Assembly (NCBI GenBank): GCA_015179025.1
Contig: WHUX01000014.1
Span: forward strand, 248,001 to 312,000
DNA length: 64,000 nt
Reading direction: 5' to 3'
From: Terfezia claveryi
Lineage: Eukaryota; Ascomycota; Pezizomycetes; Pezizales; Pezizaceae
The notes under the pieces were generated by a model, which was not told the DNA's origin, did no database searches, and worked only from the letters and a program-made list of their open reading frames with translations. How positions within the stretch are numbered: position 1 is the stretch's first letter; each line of letters begins with the position of its first letter. A program made the position numbers and the translations under genes. This document shows, one piece after another, positions 25,048 to 36,177 of the stretch.

Positions 25048-25103
25048 GGGGCGGGTGATTGGGGCGGGTGATTGGGGCGGGTGATTGGGGCGGGTGATTA
25101 GAG
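25048..25103. repeat. 13-bp tandem repeat in TYS1 3' flank
   Basis: Four near-perfect copies of GCGGGTGATTGGG about 90 bp after the TYS1 stop codon, in the convergent interval between TYS1 and UBR1. Confidence 0.95.
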
Positions 25104-25511
25104 CTGGTACTCTGGAATGGGTTTTTGAGGGATGTCGAGGGGTATGAAAGCGGTTCTTCTGGTTCTGGGGTAAATACTGCAAGCTTTGTTCTAGAGGGAT
25201 ATAAGATATCAATGAGATGGGGGTCACAAACATCAAAGCTACTGTCGATTTCACTGATTACAGAGGTTATCGCGACGCCCACTAGTGACAATTACAATTA
25301 CTCAAGTAAATTACTCAAGGAAGTATAGAGTAAGACACTGGAACTTGTAACTCGAAAGGGAGAGAGCAAAGAGCCAAGTCAAGGGAAAATTCAGATCAGA
25401 GAATTAGAATTAGGGAGCAAATAGAAGGCGGTATGGAAAAAGCAGTAACACAGCTCCTTCATGAATGCATAGATACAAGACTTTAGCCAGGCCCATTCAT
25501 AACAAAGAAAA

Positions 25512-25653
25512 GTGAGGCCGTAAAAAAACGAGGTCATAAAAAAACGAGGCCGTAAAAAACCGAGGCCGTAAAAAAACGAGGCTGTCCAAAAACGAGGCTG
25601 TCCAAAAACGAGGCTGTCCAAAAACGAGGTTGTCAAAAAACGAGGTTGTCAAA
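25512..25653. repeat. 16-17 bp A-tract tandem repeat at UBR1 3' end
   Basis: Eight to nine units of CGAGGCCGTAAAAAA and CGAGGCTGTCCAAAAA type. The array stops about 7 bp before the UBR1 stop codon, so it makes up the start of the UBR1 3' UTR (minus strand). Subtypes are clustered (GCCGTAAA on the left, GCTGTCC in the middle, GTTGTC on the right), suggesting stepwise local amplification. Confidence 0.93.
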
Positions 25654-25659
25654 AATGAG

Positions 25660-28600
25660 CTAGATCGTTTCCCATCCACCTGTATTAACCTCTGCTTCCA
25701 GTCGCCTAGAAATTATGCTTGGGATGCCATGCTGCAGCCAGATATTTCTCTGTAAGGCATCGTATCTCCTTTGGTGGAGGAATAATTGGCGATTCCGTCT
25801 GTTAAAATAAGTTAATATTGTCAAATGCTGCCCTTGAATTCGACAGAAGAAAAAAACTCACCTCAAACCGGAATCAGTTTCACCATGTTTATCCAAATAA
25901 GGCGCCGCTGCCCAAGCTCCTTTCTGTTGATGCAAGAAAAGCACATGACACTTCCTAATATTAATGAACATCCCCACATCGCCCTGGCATCTATCATACT
26001 CAAATATGTTAGTTACCGCCCATGGGCATTCAGGGTAAAAGTAATAAACACTTACTTCTCCATATGTTGATTGCACCCTCCAATCTTCACACCGTTCCTC
26101 TCCACTAAGCAGCACAGCGCCTGCGAGCAAAAAATGTCCCCACAGAACAAACACACTGAGGGATCTGTCAAGTCCCCTTTTGACTTCGGACATTTCCTCT
26201 TCATCGCCTCCTCGACCAGAGTATCATAATGGAGCGGCAGTCCCACCAATTCATATATGCAGGGATGAGTCAACCTCAGAGGGTTACCAATTCCATCCGC
26301 ATCCCTCGAAAAATGCCAATGTCCGTACCACCCCTCAATCATCTCTCTCAAAAGCCTTCCCTCAGATGACCGTGCAGCACAAACTGAAAATATTTCATCC
26401 ACAGATGGCAGCCCCAGTGCTACCGATAGCCGTTCTTGTTCGGAGACATCCACTGAATCAGGCAGTCCCTTCGTAGTAAAATCAACACCATATCGGACAT
26501 GTACCAAAATAGTGGCCTTGCGGAGGAAAGTAGTAACATACTTCCCGACCATATCTCGGAAAGTTTGTAGTAGTGTCGGGTCTAACTCTGGTATGATTAA
26601 GGATTCACTCATGAATTGCAAGAATTGCCATAGTATCTTCAAGTGCGGGCTCGCACTCGGGGACTTCTTGCTATTGCGTATTTCTTGAAGTTTGTCCAGC
26701 TTCGCTTTATCAAGCTTTCTATACGTAGCCATGAAATCCCTGCCAATAGTTATTGCTGCCTTGACAATCTCGACAAGATAGCACAAATGCATAATCTGGT
26801 GAAACTCAATATGTAAAGCAGGAACTAGGCAAACAGAACACTCGGCCAGGAAAACGAATATATCATTGGAGAGAAGAGGTGGTGTTTTCTTTTCAAAAAT
26901 GGGCTCTGGAGAGATCTGACGATGACCAACGAATAATGAACGCAACTGCTGGTCCTGCATAGTCTTAAACTGCTGCAGTGTGGCGCTCTGATCTTTACCA
27001 TGTAGACTTCCAATCGCGAAGTATGTGAAGACCGTCTCTGCCATTACCCTTAGGTGGGTGAGTGTCTGATTGGAAATTTTATCAATCAGCGTGGTACCCA
27101 TGTCGAGATCGACCCCCCGTTGGGCTATCTCGGCAGCTGAAATCGAATACCCCAAGATCCTAGCAAGAGAATCACAATTGGTAAGATCGCTGGCATTGCC
27201 GCCTTCAGGGACAGGAAGATTGCTGAATATCTGATTAGCCTGCAGTGTATCCCTCATACGGCGATATATCTTGTGTAGTTCGTAGACTTGATTCACTTCG
27301 TAAGTCGTAGGTTGGTGTCTAGAGCTTTCGGTGCCCATGTTGATTCTTTCGAAAGCATCAGCCAGCAAAAGATGAACTTTCTCAGCCACATTCTCGGTCA
27401 TGTTCTTTTTGCTATACTCGTAAAATAATTCTTGTACCCGCGTAGCATTGCGATCATTGCCCCCAGATTGCACGGCTTTCCCCAACCTAGATACCAGAGG
27501 CCCTATTACCGTCCCAAGCCAGTTCATCAGCGGAGCCTCTGACTGGAGGATGCCTGTGGTGACTTCGTGCTTCGACTTCCATACAATTGGTAAGAAGGTG
27601 TTTCCCAAGGCTTTACAGAGCGGGCAAATGAACTCTTTCTTCTCAAAATTCTCAGGGTGAACTCGTGCAATGTGATGCGGGTTGCGCCTCTTCGTCGACT
27701 CATACCAGTGCTCGAAGCAATCATAATGTATAATGTGGCCACATCCCGTGCTAAATGTACCACGCCTGACGCTCTGTGGTGGAAATCCTCGTCCCAAGAC
27801 TTGACGCTCTACAAAGATTTCAGATCCATCTGAAGCAAGCTTTCTCACAGTCCCTCGGTTCATGCTGGCGACTCCAAATGGTCGGGGCGTCTCCTCATCC
27901 AAGCTATCTGGCGAAATTGCAACTTCGTAGAAGTAATCTGGGTCAGTAAAGTCGGTCTGGCGAAGGAGGTTGCTGTCTGTAATGAAGGCAAATGTCCCAT
28001 AAATGCGGTCATCTGCAGTAACCGATGCTTTACAAACACTGCAGGACCCACTGGGGTACTCCCAACACTTCTCTGTCACATCATCCATACCATCTTCGTC
28101 AGTGAAACCTTCTTCATCCAGATCCATGCCATTACTAATAATGAATTTCTGTTGCTTGTTTCTGAACTCCTCCATGACCTTTTGCTGGCGTTCCCTTGAG
28201 AGCTTTTTCTTTCTTTCTACTTCAATTTCTTCAGGGCTCCTCCCTTTAGAAGCCTCCTGGGAAAGTTCGCGTGCCCAAGGGCAAATTTTGTCAAAAAGAG
28301 TTGGCTGTCTTTGACGCATATGACATAGAATAAGTGAGATTCGTGGCCAGAGCGTTTTAAAGGAATCACTCTTCCCTAATTGATATAGAGCCGAGGTGAT
28401 GTTCTTATGGCCGTCAGCACCAGGCGGAGGCCCTCCCATTGCCTCGCATTCTAAAGCATTCACCACGAATGACTCACTGTCATCGGGCGAGTCCTCGAGA
28501 GTGGCCAAGAGACAGAGATGGAGACCAACTTGTAAATAGGTTTCAACTCTGGTCCCTAATATTGCTGCCTTTTGGGGATCAAACTGAATGGCGTAAGCCA

Positions 28601-31600
28601 GGGAATAATAGATGATCTGTGCAAATATCCTTGTCTTGGTGAAATTTACAAGCCCAGAAAATACCCCACTCTTGATCGGTCGCAACTTTGGTTCGAACAC
28701 AATTTCAGCCTTTGGGCGTCCGGTGATTTTGGCCATCCTTGTTCTGTATATTCCCTCGGCTTCCTCTCGCTGGTTTTTCGTGAATTGCACGACGTAGGGG
28801 TCTAATTCGAGGAGGTATTTTTCTTTGAGCTCAAAAGTGCCTGAATCACTAAGACCATTAGGAGGGTTATAGATGGTCATCTTCTCTAGAGTATCTTGAA
28901 ACAAATCATGGGTGTGCAACCTGTCTGGCATTCGAGCACATAATTCAGAGAATGTAAGCGGCTTGAAACATAAAATGTGTGTGATCTCTCGCTTGAATTG
29001 TAATGCTAGAAGATCTGGCTCCTCCGAGTGCGGCAACAAGCACAGTCGTTCACTCAAGATGATAATGAGTAAGTTCAGGAACTCCTCGGCCATATCCAGA
29101 GTCTGTATTTCATCCCAAGGTTTCGGTGGGCTATAATCCCCCCGCATCCAGCCGTCCAGATTAAATCTGTTGATCATGTTCGCCAGCACCCGGCTTGGGT
29201 CCAATACAACCAAAGAAGTTTGCAGAAGAAATATATCGCGATTGTGGGTTAGATCTTTCTGACTTACACCCTTATAAGTTTGCATCTGGTGCCGCAGACT
29301 AAACCCATTTCTTACCCACATACCGACCTTCATCTCGCATAACCATGCACAGACTCTGAGAGGGTAATCAAAAACAGCGAGCACCAGATCGTCGAGCTCG
29401 CGCCTCTCCGCAGTGCTGGGTATCACGCTACGGATATCCTCCCAGTAAAAACTGAGAAGATTTCTGAGTTCCTCCACTGACATACTTTTTCCTGCTTCAA
29501 TTAGCCAGGAAAGTGTATAATGAAGGGCATGATGAAAGCTGAGAGGTTGATAATCAACACAGAATTTGACAACCTCATGTGTTCTTGGGTTTCCAGTTGC
29601 ACTTGTGTCGAAGTCAAAGGCCGTTGTCGTCTTGAATTCTGTGACCCCCTTAACCTCAGTTATGGAATACCTATTTTCATCCCAACCCATAGAATCAATT
29701 ATGGCGTATCTGGCCGCTGTAGATATCGCTCTGCGAAGCCCTGTTGTATCTGGTGCCTTGTCCGGCCTAAAAGCATCCGAGAATTGGCGAACAAGCTTGT
29801 TTATCTCACGGGTGATAAGAGAAGCACTTATCCAAGCTTCTGCCTCATATTCCAAATGCTGATCAAGAGCCCGTATGTTCGGGCATATGCCCTGATGTAG
29901 CCGGACCAAATCCAGAAATTGAAGCATATAACGCTCTTCGACCCGTAACCTCTCTTGAACATACTCAGAACCAACCAGATAGTGCAAGTCTTGAAAAAAA
30001 TGATGCATTCTCTTATTGGTAAGGGGGCCAGCATCGAAGGCTAAGGGAGCCTTGGGGTTGATGTCGGTTGGATAGCCAACTTGCCTCGTAGTAAGGAATG
30101 TGTAAAGAATTGCCATGAGGCTCGTTAAGAAATTACCTTTCCTCACCACTTCGGCGGTTATTGAGGGAGTAGTCAGAATTTGCAGCGACAGGTTTATGAT
30201 GGAATGATCTGGCTCTCGATCGGCAATTAAATATAATTGACTTAGCATAGTATAAAGACTTGAGAACCTCAGACCCAATATTCTTTTAAATTCCGGGATG
30301 GCAACAACTGTGCTAATGTAGAGGTCCCTGAGATCAATTCTAGCTTTCTTCCAGAGTCGAAGGTCAAAAAGAATCAACCAGTCCAGTCGCACGCGGGCCC
30401 GCAAATTCTCATATGGAGGAAGCGGATGGGGAGTGATAATCGTGGCAGGTACCTCCACCCAATGCTTTGGAGGAGTGAAACCAGTTTGCCGAAGATGATT
30501 GTTACCAGGTGTAGGGGGCACTCGGGGTGCATCTGCAGTCCCGGCCGCAGGCAGTGGGCCCACGGGACCACCCTGTGGAATTGGAGGTGTAGGATCAGGT
30601 TCACCCAGACTTGGAAGGAACTGGTCCATTTCATCAAGTTCCATAATCTCGTCTAAATTATCCATTCCGCCTTCTAGATCACCTTCATCCTCTTCCTCTT
30701 CGTCAACTCGTTCATCTGCATCCTCTTCATTTTCAAGATCATCCATTTCCATGTCGTCTCCCTGTGTTTGCACCTGTGCTGCTACCGCAACTATCTCCAA
30801 TGGAAGAATCATTCTTCGTACCCATTTCGCCTGCTGCTGCGCTTCTTCCAAGGAATGGTCGTCAATACCATGCTTTCCTATATCTGTATTCCAAGCTGGG
30901 GAGCCCACTCTCCAAGTCCCCAATAACTCTTCGCAAATTATGTTTCTGAGAATGAACGAATCACCACCCACGGTGCATCCTGCTAGGTCGTTTAACCACT
31001 CGATAATAGTGCCACACATTTGCTCTCTGAAAGTGTCTCGTGCGGAACGAATTGTGACCGTGACTTTAATTTGTTCAATTATTTTTGAGATACGAAGGAG
31101 GTCTGTAACATCCTGTGAGTCTATAATGATACTTCTTCCGATTCCATCTGTTTCCTGAGCGCGATCTTTGGCAAACTGTTTTGTTGTCTTGCAGGCACGA
31201 GCTATTTGATCTTCGACCTCGCTGACTGTGTGCTTCTCATCGTTCCATAAAATCAAAGCAAATTTTGCCTTTTCGGGTTCTTCCTCCCCCAGCTCTTGAT
31301 ACCTAGAACCTAATCTTGACATCTCCTCATCTTTTCGGATGACCTCTTCGGATTTAGGAAGGCGAAGCTGTTCCGGAGAACAAGAGACCACATCGCATAA
31401 GTAGTCTATGGCTGCAGCTATGGTGGCCCTAATTCCTGTTTTCAAATCATCAGGCAACAAAGCCGTTGGGCCTTCCGTATCCATATCATCGTTGCCACAG
31501 ATAGCGGTATGTATTGCACATTTAACAGGCACTCTCCATGCTTCTGCATCCCCACAATCGCAACACCCCATATTACCGGTACTGATGCTCACATACACAG

Positions 31601-32079
31601 CATGACCTGTATGGTCAGAGGATTCGAAGCATTTACTACATAAAACGCAGGTATCATCATGACTGCAGGTCCTGTGGTGGCCCCAGTCGGTTAGCAGTTG
31701 AATGACAACTCGCGAGATGATAAACATACTTGCAGCGGTAAGTTGCCTCTCCACTTTTGAAGATGTGTCCACACGGCTTGCCCTTGGCCGCAGTGCTATA
31801 TTCCGCTCCCTCAATTGCGCCTTGAGCTTGGCTTAGATTCCAAGCAGTTGGCGACCCTTCAGCGGGGGCGCCATTCGGAAAGAAGTAGTTGAGATATTCG
31901 GGCTTGTTGCATGCCAACGAGTAGAACAGGTCTTTGAGTAGGGATGCCTGAGCCTGTTCCGTATAATCAAGGTCATGGTCCCGTGGGCAATCCCGAAGCT
32001 TCTGTAGTAGCTGCAATTCGGCTGGCCCCAGAGCATCCGGGTTACTTCCGCCCGTTGAAGGTTGCGTAGGTCTTCTCAT
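25660..32079 (-). CDS. UBR1: N-recognin E3 ubiquitin ligase Ubr1
   Basis: Four exons: 31730-32079, 26056-31671, 25862-25990 and 25660-25798, giving 2,077 aa. Introns are 58, 65 and 63 nt and the frame closes. The protein recognises destabilising N-terminal residues and ubiquitinates the substrate with an E2. The UBR box begins at KPCGHIFKSGEATYRCK (~residue 100); an intron interrupts the codon before TCSHDDTCVLC, and the Cys/His ligands continue through CCDCGDAEAW. The ClpS-like type-2 N-degron domain lies at ~250-330 (FALILWNDEKHTVSEVE). An acidic linker covers ~430-475. The RING-H2 spans ~1,327-1,470 (CSVCKAS, then CGHIIHYDCFEHW, then FICPLCKALGN) with a long insertion between its halves. 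The C-terminal capping domain ends SRRLEAEVNTGGWETI. The start is the first ATG, about 95 codons before the UBR box as in relatives. Confidence 0.94.
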
Positions 32080-32610
32080 GAGACAGGACTAGAGCACCAA
32101 TTGTCGAATAACCTAAATAAGCAAAATTGGATGAGGGGTAGTCCTGAGAATGGAACCGTTTTGCCCTCTGGCGTAGATAGTTGAGCGATCGTACTTGATT
32201 GCCTTGGTTGCTGACTATGGTAAATCGTTTACCACAGAGTTTCAAGTCTATGAGAGGCTGGTGAGGTGAAGATTTGTGTTATGATACTTATATGGACTGT
32301 CGTATGTTCAGCGGCAGGCAGTGATGTTGTGCAAGGTGATGCAAAATCGCTTATAGATAGCTGAGGTAGAGAATCAACCTCAATATATGTGCATATATTC
32401 CCCCAACCAAGTGACAAGGCACCACAGCTACCGATCTTGATTCCCTGCATCTTCCCGATCTAAGAACTGCATCCAACCAGACTAGAACTACAGGTAAAAT
32501 ACTATTGTTGGTGGAAAATGATACGGCCCGGGATGTGGCAAAAGGAATATGTAGATCCTGACCTGAGAGCTTGCGGCCTTGGCTCTTGTCCTGAACTACA
32601 CGCCACGAAG
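32080..32610. other. UBR1 upstream region
   Basis: No gene is seen. It should hold the UBR1 promoter and 5' UTR. One TAGTCTGGTTGG-type site (complement) lies at 32,474-32,484. Confidence 0.5.
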
Positions 32611-32722
32611 CCCCCAGCCGAACTAAATGTCTAATACTAATTCTGCCTAGATTATGCAATAGGAGGTGGGTCTAGGCAGAACTAGTATTAGACATAGCAA
32701 CCGACATTAATTCGGCTGGGGG
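32611..32722. mobile_element. 112-bp palindromic MITE-like element
   Basis: The ends CCCCCAGCCGAA (32,611) and TTCGGCTGGGGG (32,722) are inverted. The inner arms TGTCTAATACTAATTCTGCC and its near-complement around 32,670-32,692 pair as well, leaving a loop of ~25 nt. There is no coding capacity. It sits about 530 bp upstream of the UBR1 start and 38 bp from the next foldback element. I could not identify a target-site duplication. Confidence 0.75.
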
Positions 32723-32760
32723 TCTTATCTTGCTGTATGTCGCTGCAGGAGAAATATTTT

Positions 32761-34429
32761 GAGAAAACCTTTAAAATGCCCTCCGGGTAACACGGACTAC
32801 TGTAAAATGCCCTCCACTTAGTGGAACATGTCTAAGATACAACACTAAACCACTCTCTCTACTAGACCAACACCCTCGCTGCTTGGCATGACTATATGCA
32901 AAGGCCCCTTTTATGCCAGACTAGGTAACACGCGTCGCTATCATGCGCTTCACCAGTTCAGCATACCCTACCCAGCATACCCAGCATACCCAGCATACCC
33001 AGCATACCCAGCCCCAGCATAACCGTCGACACGCAGCATACCCGTACCATACAAGCAGCATACCGCGCCCATACTCAGCAGCATACCCACACCCATACCC
33101 AGCACACTTCGCAGTATACTCAAATCACCCAGCACATCGCGATATTTCTCAGCTCCTGTAGTAGGCTTGTGCTTCGGGGGGGGTCCGCTAATCTGTTCAC
33201 GCATATTACACGCTCCTATAGCTATACCAGTACCTAGACTTCATGCGCTTTTTCTATGGCTAATATACCATGTATGATTGCTTTATTACTCCATACACTC
33301 TTATAGGCAGGCATGCTTTAAATTACGCGCTGCGATAATTATCTGTTGGTTTGATATGCTTTGTAGTTACCGTCCTGCTTCAGGGTAACCTGGTGTTCCC
33401 CACTCGCTTCTATTGCATTTGGTATCTTTAATATGTCTAAACTACTGTAGTTTATATTTTCGCATAGTTTGTAGGTGCAGGTGTCAGAGTAAACCTATAC
33501 ACAGTGTTGAATGAACTTCAGAGTGAGATTTTACCGTAATACCATACTCTATAAATAAACATCACTAGAAGTACAAGTTGGCTATTACTTACCAACATAG
33601 AGAGCACATATATGATCTTTAGCCGAGAGCGAAAGTATTTAGAATAATCATCTCTATATATTTTATGATTATACATATATATATTTTGGTGCTATGTACG
33701 GAGTATATTCTACTATAATAGGGAACACAACAACCAAACCTACCGGCAGCGCATGCCTGGTCATACGCCAAGAGCCACAAGCACAGACCTGAGCGAAGAT
33801 TACCCTGAAACGTGATTGTAACTGCGGAACCACATCTAACCAACAGATAGCTATCGCAGCGTGTAATTTAAAGCATGCCTGCCTATAAGAGTGTATGGAG
33901 TAATAAAGCAATCATACATGGTATATTAGCCATAGAAAAAGCGCATGAAGTCTAGGTACTGGTATAGCTATAGGAGCGTGTAATACGCGTGAACAGATTA
34001 GCGGACCCCCCCCCGAAGCACAAGCCTACTACAGGAGCTGAGAAATATCGCGATGTGCTGGGTGATTTGAGTATACTGCGAAGTGTGCTGGGTATGGGTG
34101 TGGGTATGCTGCTGAGTATGGGCGCGGTATGCTGCTTGTATGGTACGGGTATGCTGCGTGTCGACGGTTATGCTGGGGCTGGGTATGCTGGGTATGCTGG
34201 GTATGCTGGGTATGCTGGGTAGGGTATGCTGAACTGGTGAAGCGCATGATAGCGACGCGTGTTACCTAGTCTGGCATAAAAGGGGCCTTTGCATATAGTC
34301 ATGCCAAGCAGCGAGGGTGTTGGTCTAGTAGAGAGAGTGGTTTAGTGTTGTATCTTAGACATGTTCCACTAAGTGGAGGGCATTTTACAGTAGTCCGTGT
34401 TACCCGGAGGGCATTTTAAAGGTTTTCTC
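32761..34429. mobile_element. 1.67-kb foldback element with ~590-bp arms
   Basis: The left arm 32,761-33,351 and right arm 33,838-34,429 are near-identical inverted copies flanking a 486-bp unique centre. Each arm carries an (AGCATACCC)n-type array and one TAGTCTGG site (complement at 32,916, direct at 34,267). The mirrored open frames of 70-78 codons in the arms (rich in Tyr-Ala-Gly or His-Thr-Gln) are translations of that array, not genes. The right end abuts, and contributes the last codons of, the broken transposase frame. Non-autonomous foldback/MITE-like DNA fits; the mobilising enzyme is unknown. Confidence 0.85.
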
Positions 34430-35716
34430 CTTCGCGGGTAGCTTCGCCGGTAGCTTTCGCCGGTATAATTCAAATCGATTGGCCAGCATCCCGATTTTTT
34501 CCAGGCAGCAATCAGCACCTCCGCGGTATATGCTTCATACCGTGCTGCGGTCAAAAGGCCAAAAAACCCCACTTTATTCAACAATGCCATTGGATTAGCA
34601 GCAAACCAGCTACGCAGCTGACGTTGATAAGCACGTTGCAGTAATCCAAAGCAGCCAATATCAAGGGGCTGCATGAGATGCGTACTATGAGGAGGTAGGC
34701 AAATCATATGAATTCCATGGTTGAGTGCAAACTGAACAACCCGCCAATGAACATGAGATGAATGGCCGTCAACAATTAATATTCTTGCTGGTCGATTCTG
34801 GCTCTTGCCCTTCGGTCTTGTTGCTGGCTCAAAATGCTCAGAAATATAGGCAAATCCAAGCTCGTCGTCCATATATCCACTCGGAGATACAGCAAAAGTG
34901 GCGCCCTTAGTTTCTACACCATGCCACGTTGTGGCAATTGATGCTGCTGCTTTGGATATGCCTTTTGAACGTACATTGCGAGATATTCGCGGTAGTTGTA
35001 TTGTATTTCCTTCCTTGACTGCTTTCTTCGCTTTCGCCGCTGCCTTAGCTTTTGCTGCTGATACCTGAGCCAATGCGGACATTGTGTATGTTACAGATGT
35101 TGTAGGCACGAGCCTCAGATGTTGCGGATGCGGACGTTGCGGATGTTTCTGATAGGACCTCCCCCATATAGTATGAAAGTCTGTGTGTTTTCCCTTGGTA
35201 TACAACGAATGGAGGTAGTATCCTGCCAGCAGCGGAAATTGATTCCAGTACGCTACAAAATTCCCGACTATCCTCAGACAGCATGATAGCTTCCTTCCAC
35301 CCTGCTCGTACAATTGCCTTTTCATTTTGCCCTCCTCGTCCCATTGTAACACCTTTCTCATCACAATTCCATACATTATCTGGAGTCACATGCTTTCGTC
35401 GCGCAAGATTACCTAGTTGTTTATAGAAGTCCTTACGTATATCAATACCAGCAGCATTCTTTCTTACTCTTTCCTGGTAGTATATAATATAACGTTTATC
35501 GAGAGCAGGATGTCGATTAAGAAATCGCCGGACCAGTTGACACCTATTTCGTGCTCATTCTGCGGAGGAGGTCTGTCACGACGAAATTCATCATGTGATA
35601 GCGGAAATCTAGCAGGCATAGGTCCACTAGTGCACCCTCCTGTCCTGGTGAAAATAGATCTTGTCGACGTTCGGTGCTAGTACCATGAAGTCTTCTATGT
35701 AATGATTTGCTGACTA
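34369..35716 (-). pseudogene. pogo/Fot1-type DDE transposase, disrupted
   Basis: Conserved pieces of a DDE_1 superfamily transposase appear in order on the minus strand. They are an N-terminal stretch (35,716-35,470, matching the copy at 63.7 kb), NVWNCDEKGVTMG holding the first catalytic Asp (~35,370), ILIVDGHSSHVHW holding the second (~34,760), and LMQPLDIGCFG holding the third (~34,670). Between YQGKTHRLSYYM and ETKGATFAVSPSGYMDD about 250 bp of extra, partly GCGGAT-repeated sequence breaks the frame (34,930-35,180). The start of the gene is missing beyond 35,716 and the C-terminus runs into the arm of the neighbouring foldback element. It cannot make a working transposase. Confidence 0.88.
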
Positions 35717-35787
35717 GTCAGCTAGTGTACTTTGCACGATTGAGGCTACAGATAAGAGGCTACTTACAGATCGTCTGGGGAAATACT

Positions 35788-36081
35788 TGTTGGAATGACC
35801 TTGTAGGAGTAGCAACACTAGCGAGCAGATAAGATAGCTAATGATCAACGAAGAGTCACTTCACCAGTATGAGAACGTATGAGTTGTATGAGAACGTTAT
35901 GAGTTGCTTCTCCCTTATACCTCTAAAGAAGAGGCAGTCAGGCCAGCTCTATATACACTTAAGGGATAATGCTAAAGACTAAGTATTGCTGGAAAGCAGG
36001 AAATGCTGGAGATACGTGAGTGAGTGTCGCAATGACATGAGTGGCCGACATGACATATGTTAACTCACGTGCTTTTCAACA
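35788..36081 (-). repeat. LTR of Copia element (3' LTR)
   Basis: A 294-bp sequence bounded by TGTTGGAATG and CTTTTCAACA, matching the right-hand LTR at 38,656-40,052. On the minus strand it is immediately preceded by a polypurine tract (GAGGAGGGG at 36,082-36,090), which marks it as the 3' LTR of the minus-strand element. The left flank is ATACT. Confidence 0.9.
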
Positions 36082-36177
36082 CCCCTCCTCAGCAGATACT
36101 GCTGGATAGCAAGACGAACATGATTAGTCTCGTTAAAAACCTCAAAACCCAGTAGGAAAAAGCAGGTAAAGAGAGTG

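Noticed and set aside
32943..34247. Two mirrored 72-78 codon open frames (HTQHTQ and YAGYAG types)
   Set aside because: They are the same microsatellite in the two arms of the foldback element, read on opposite strands.
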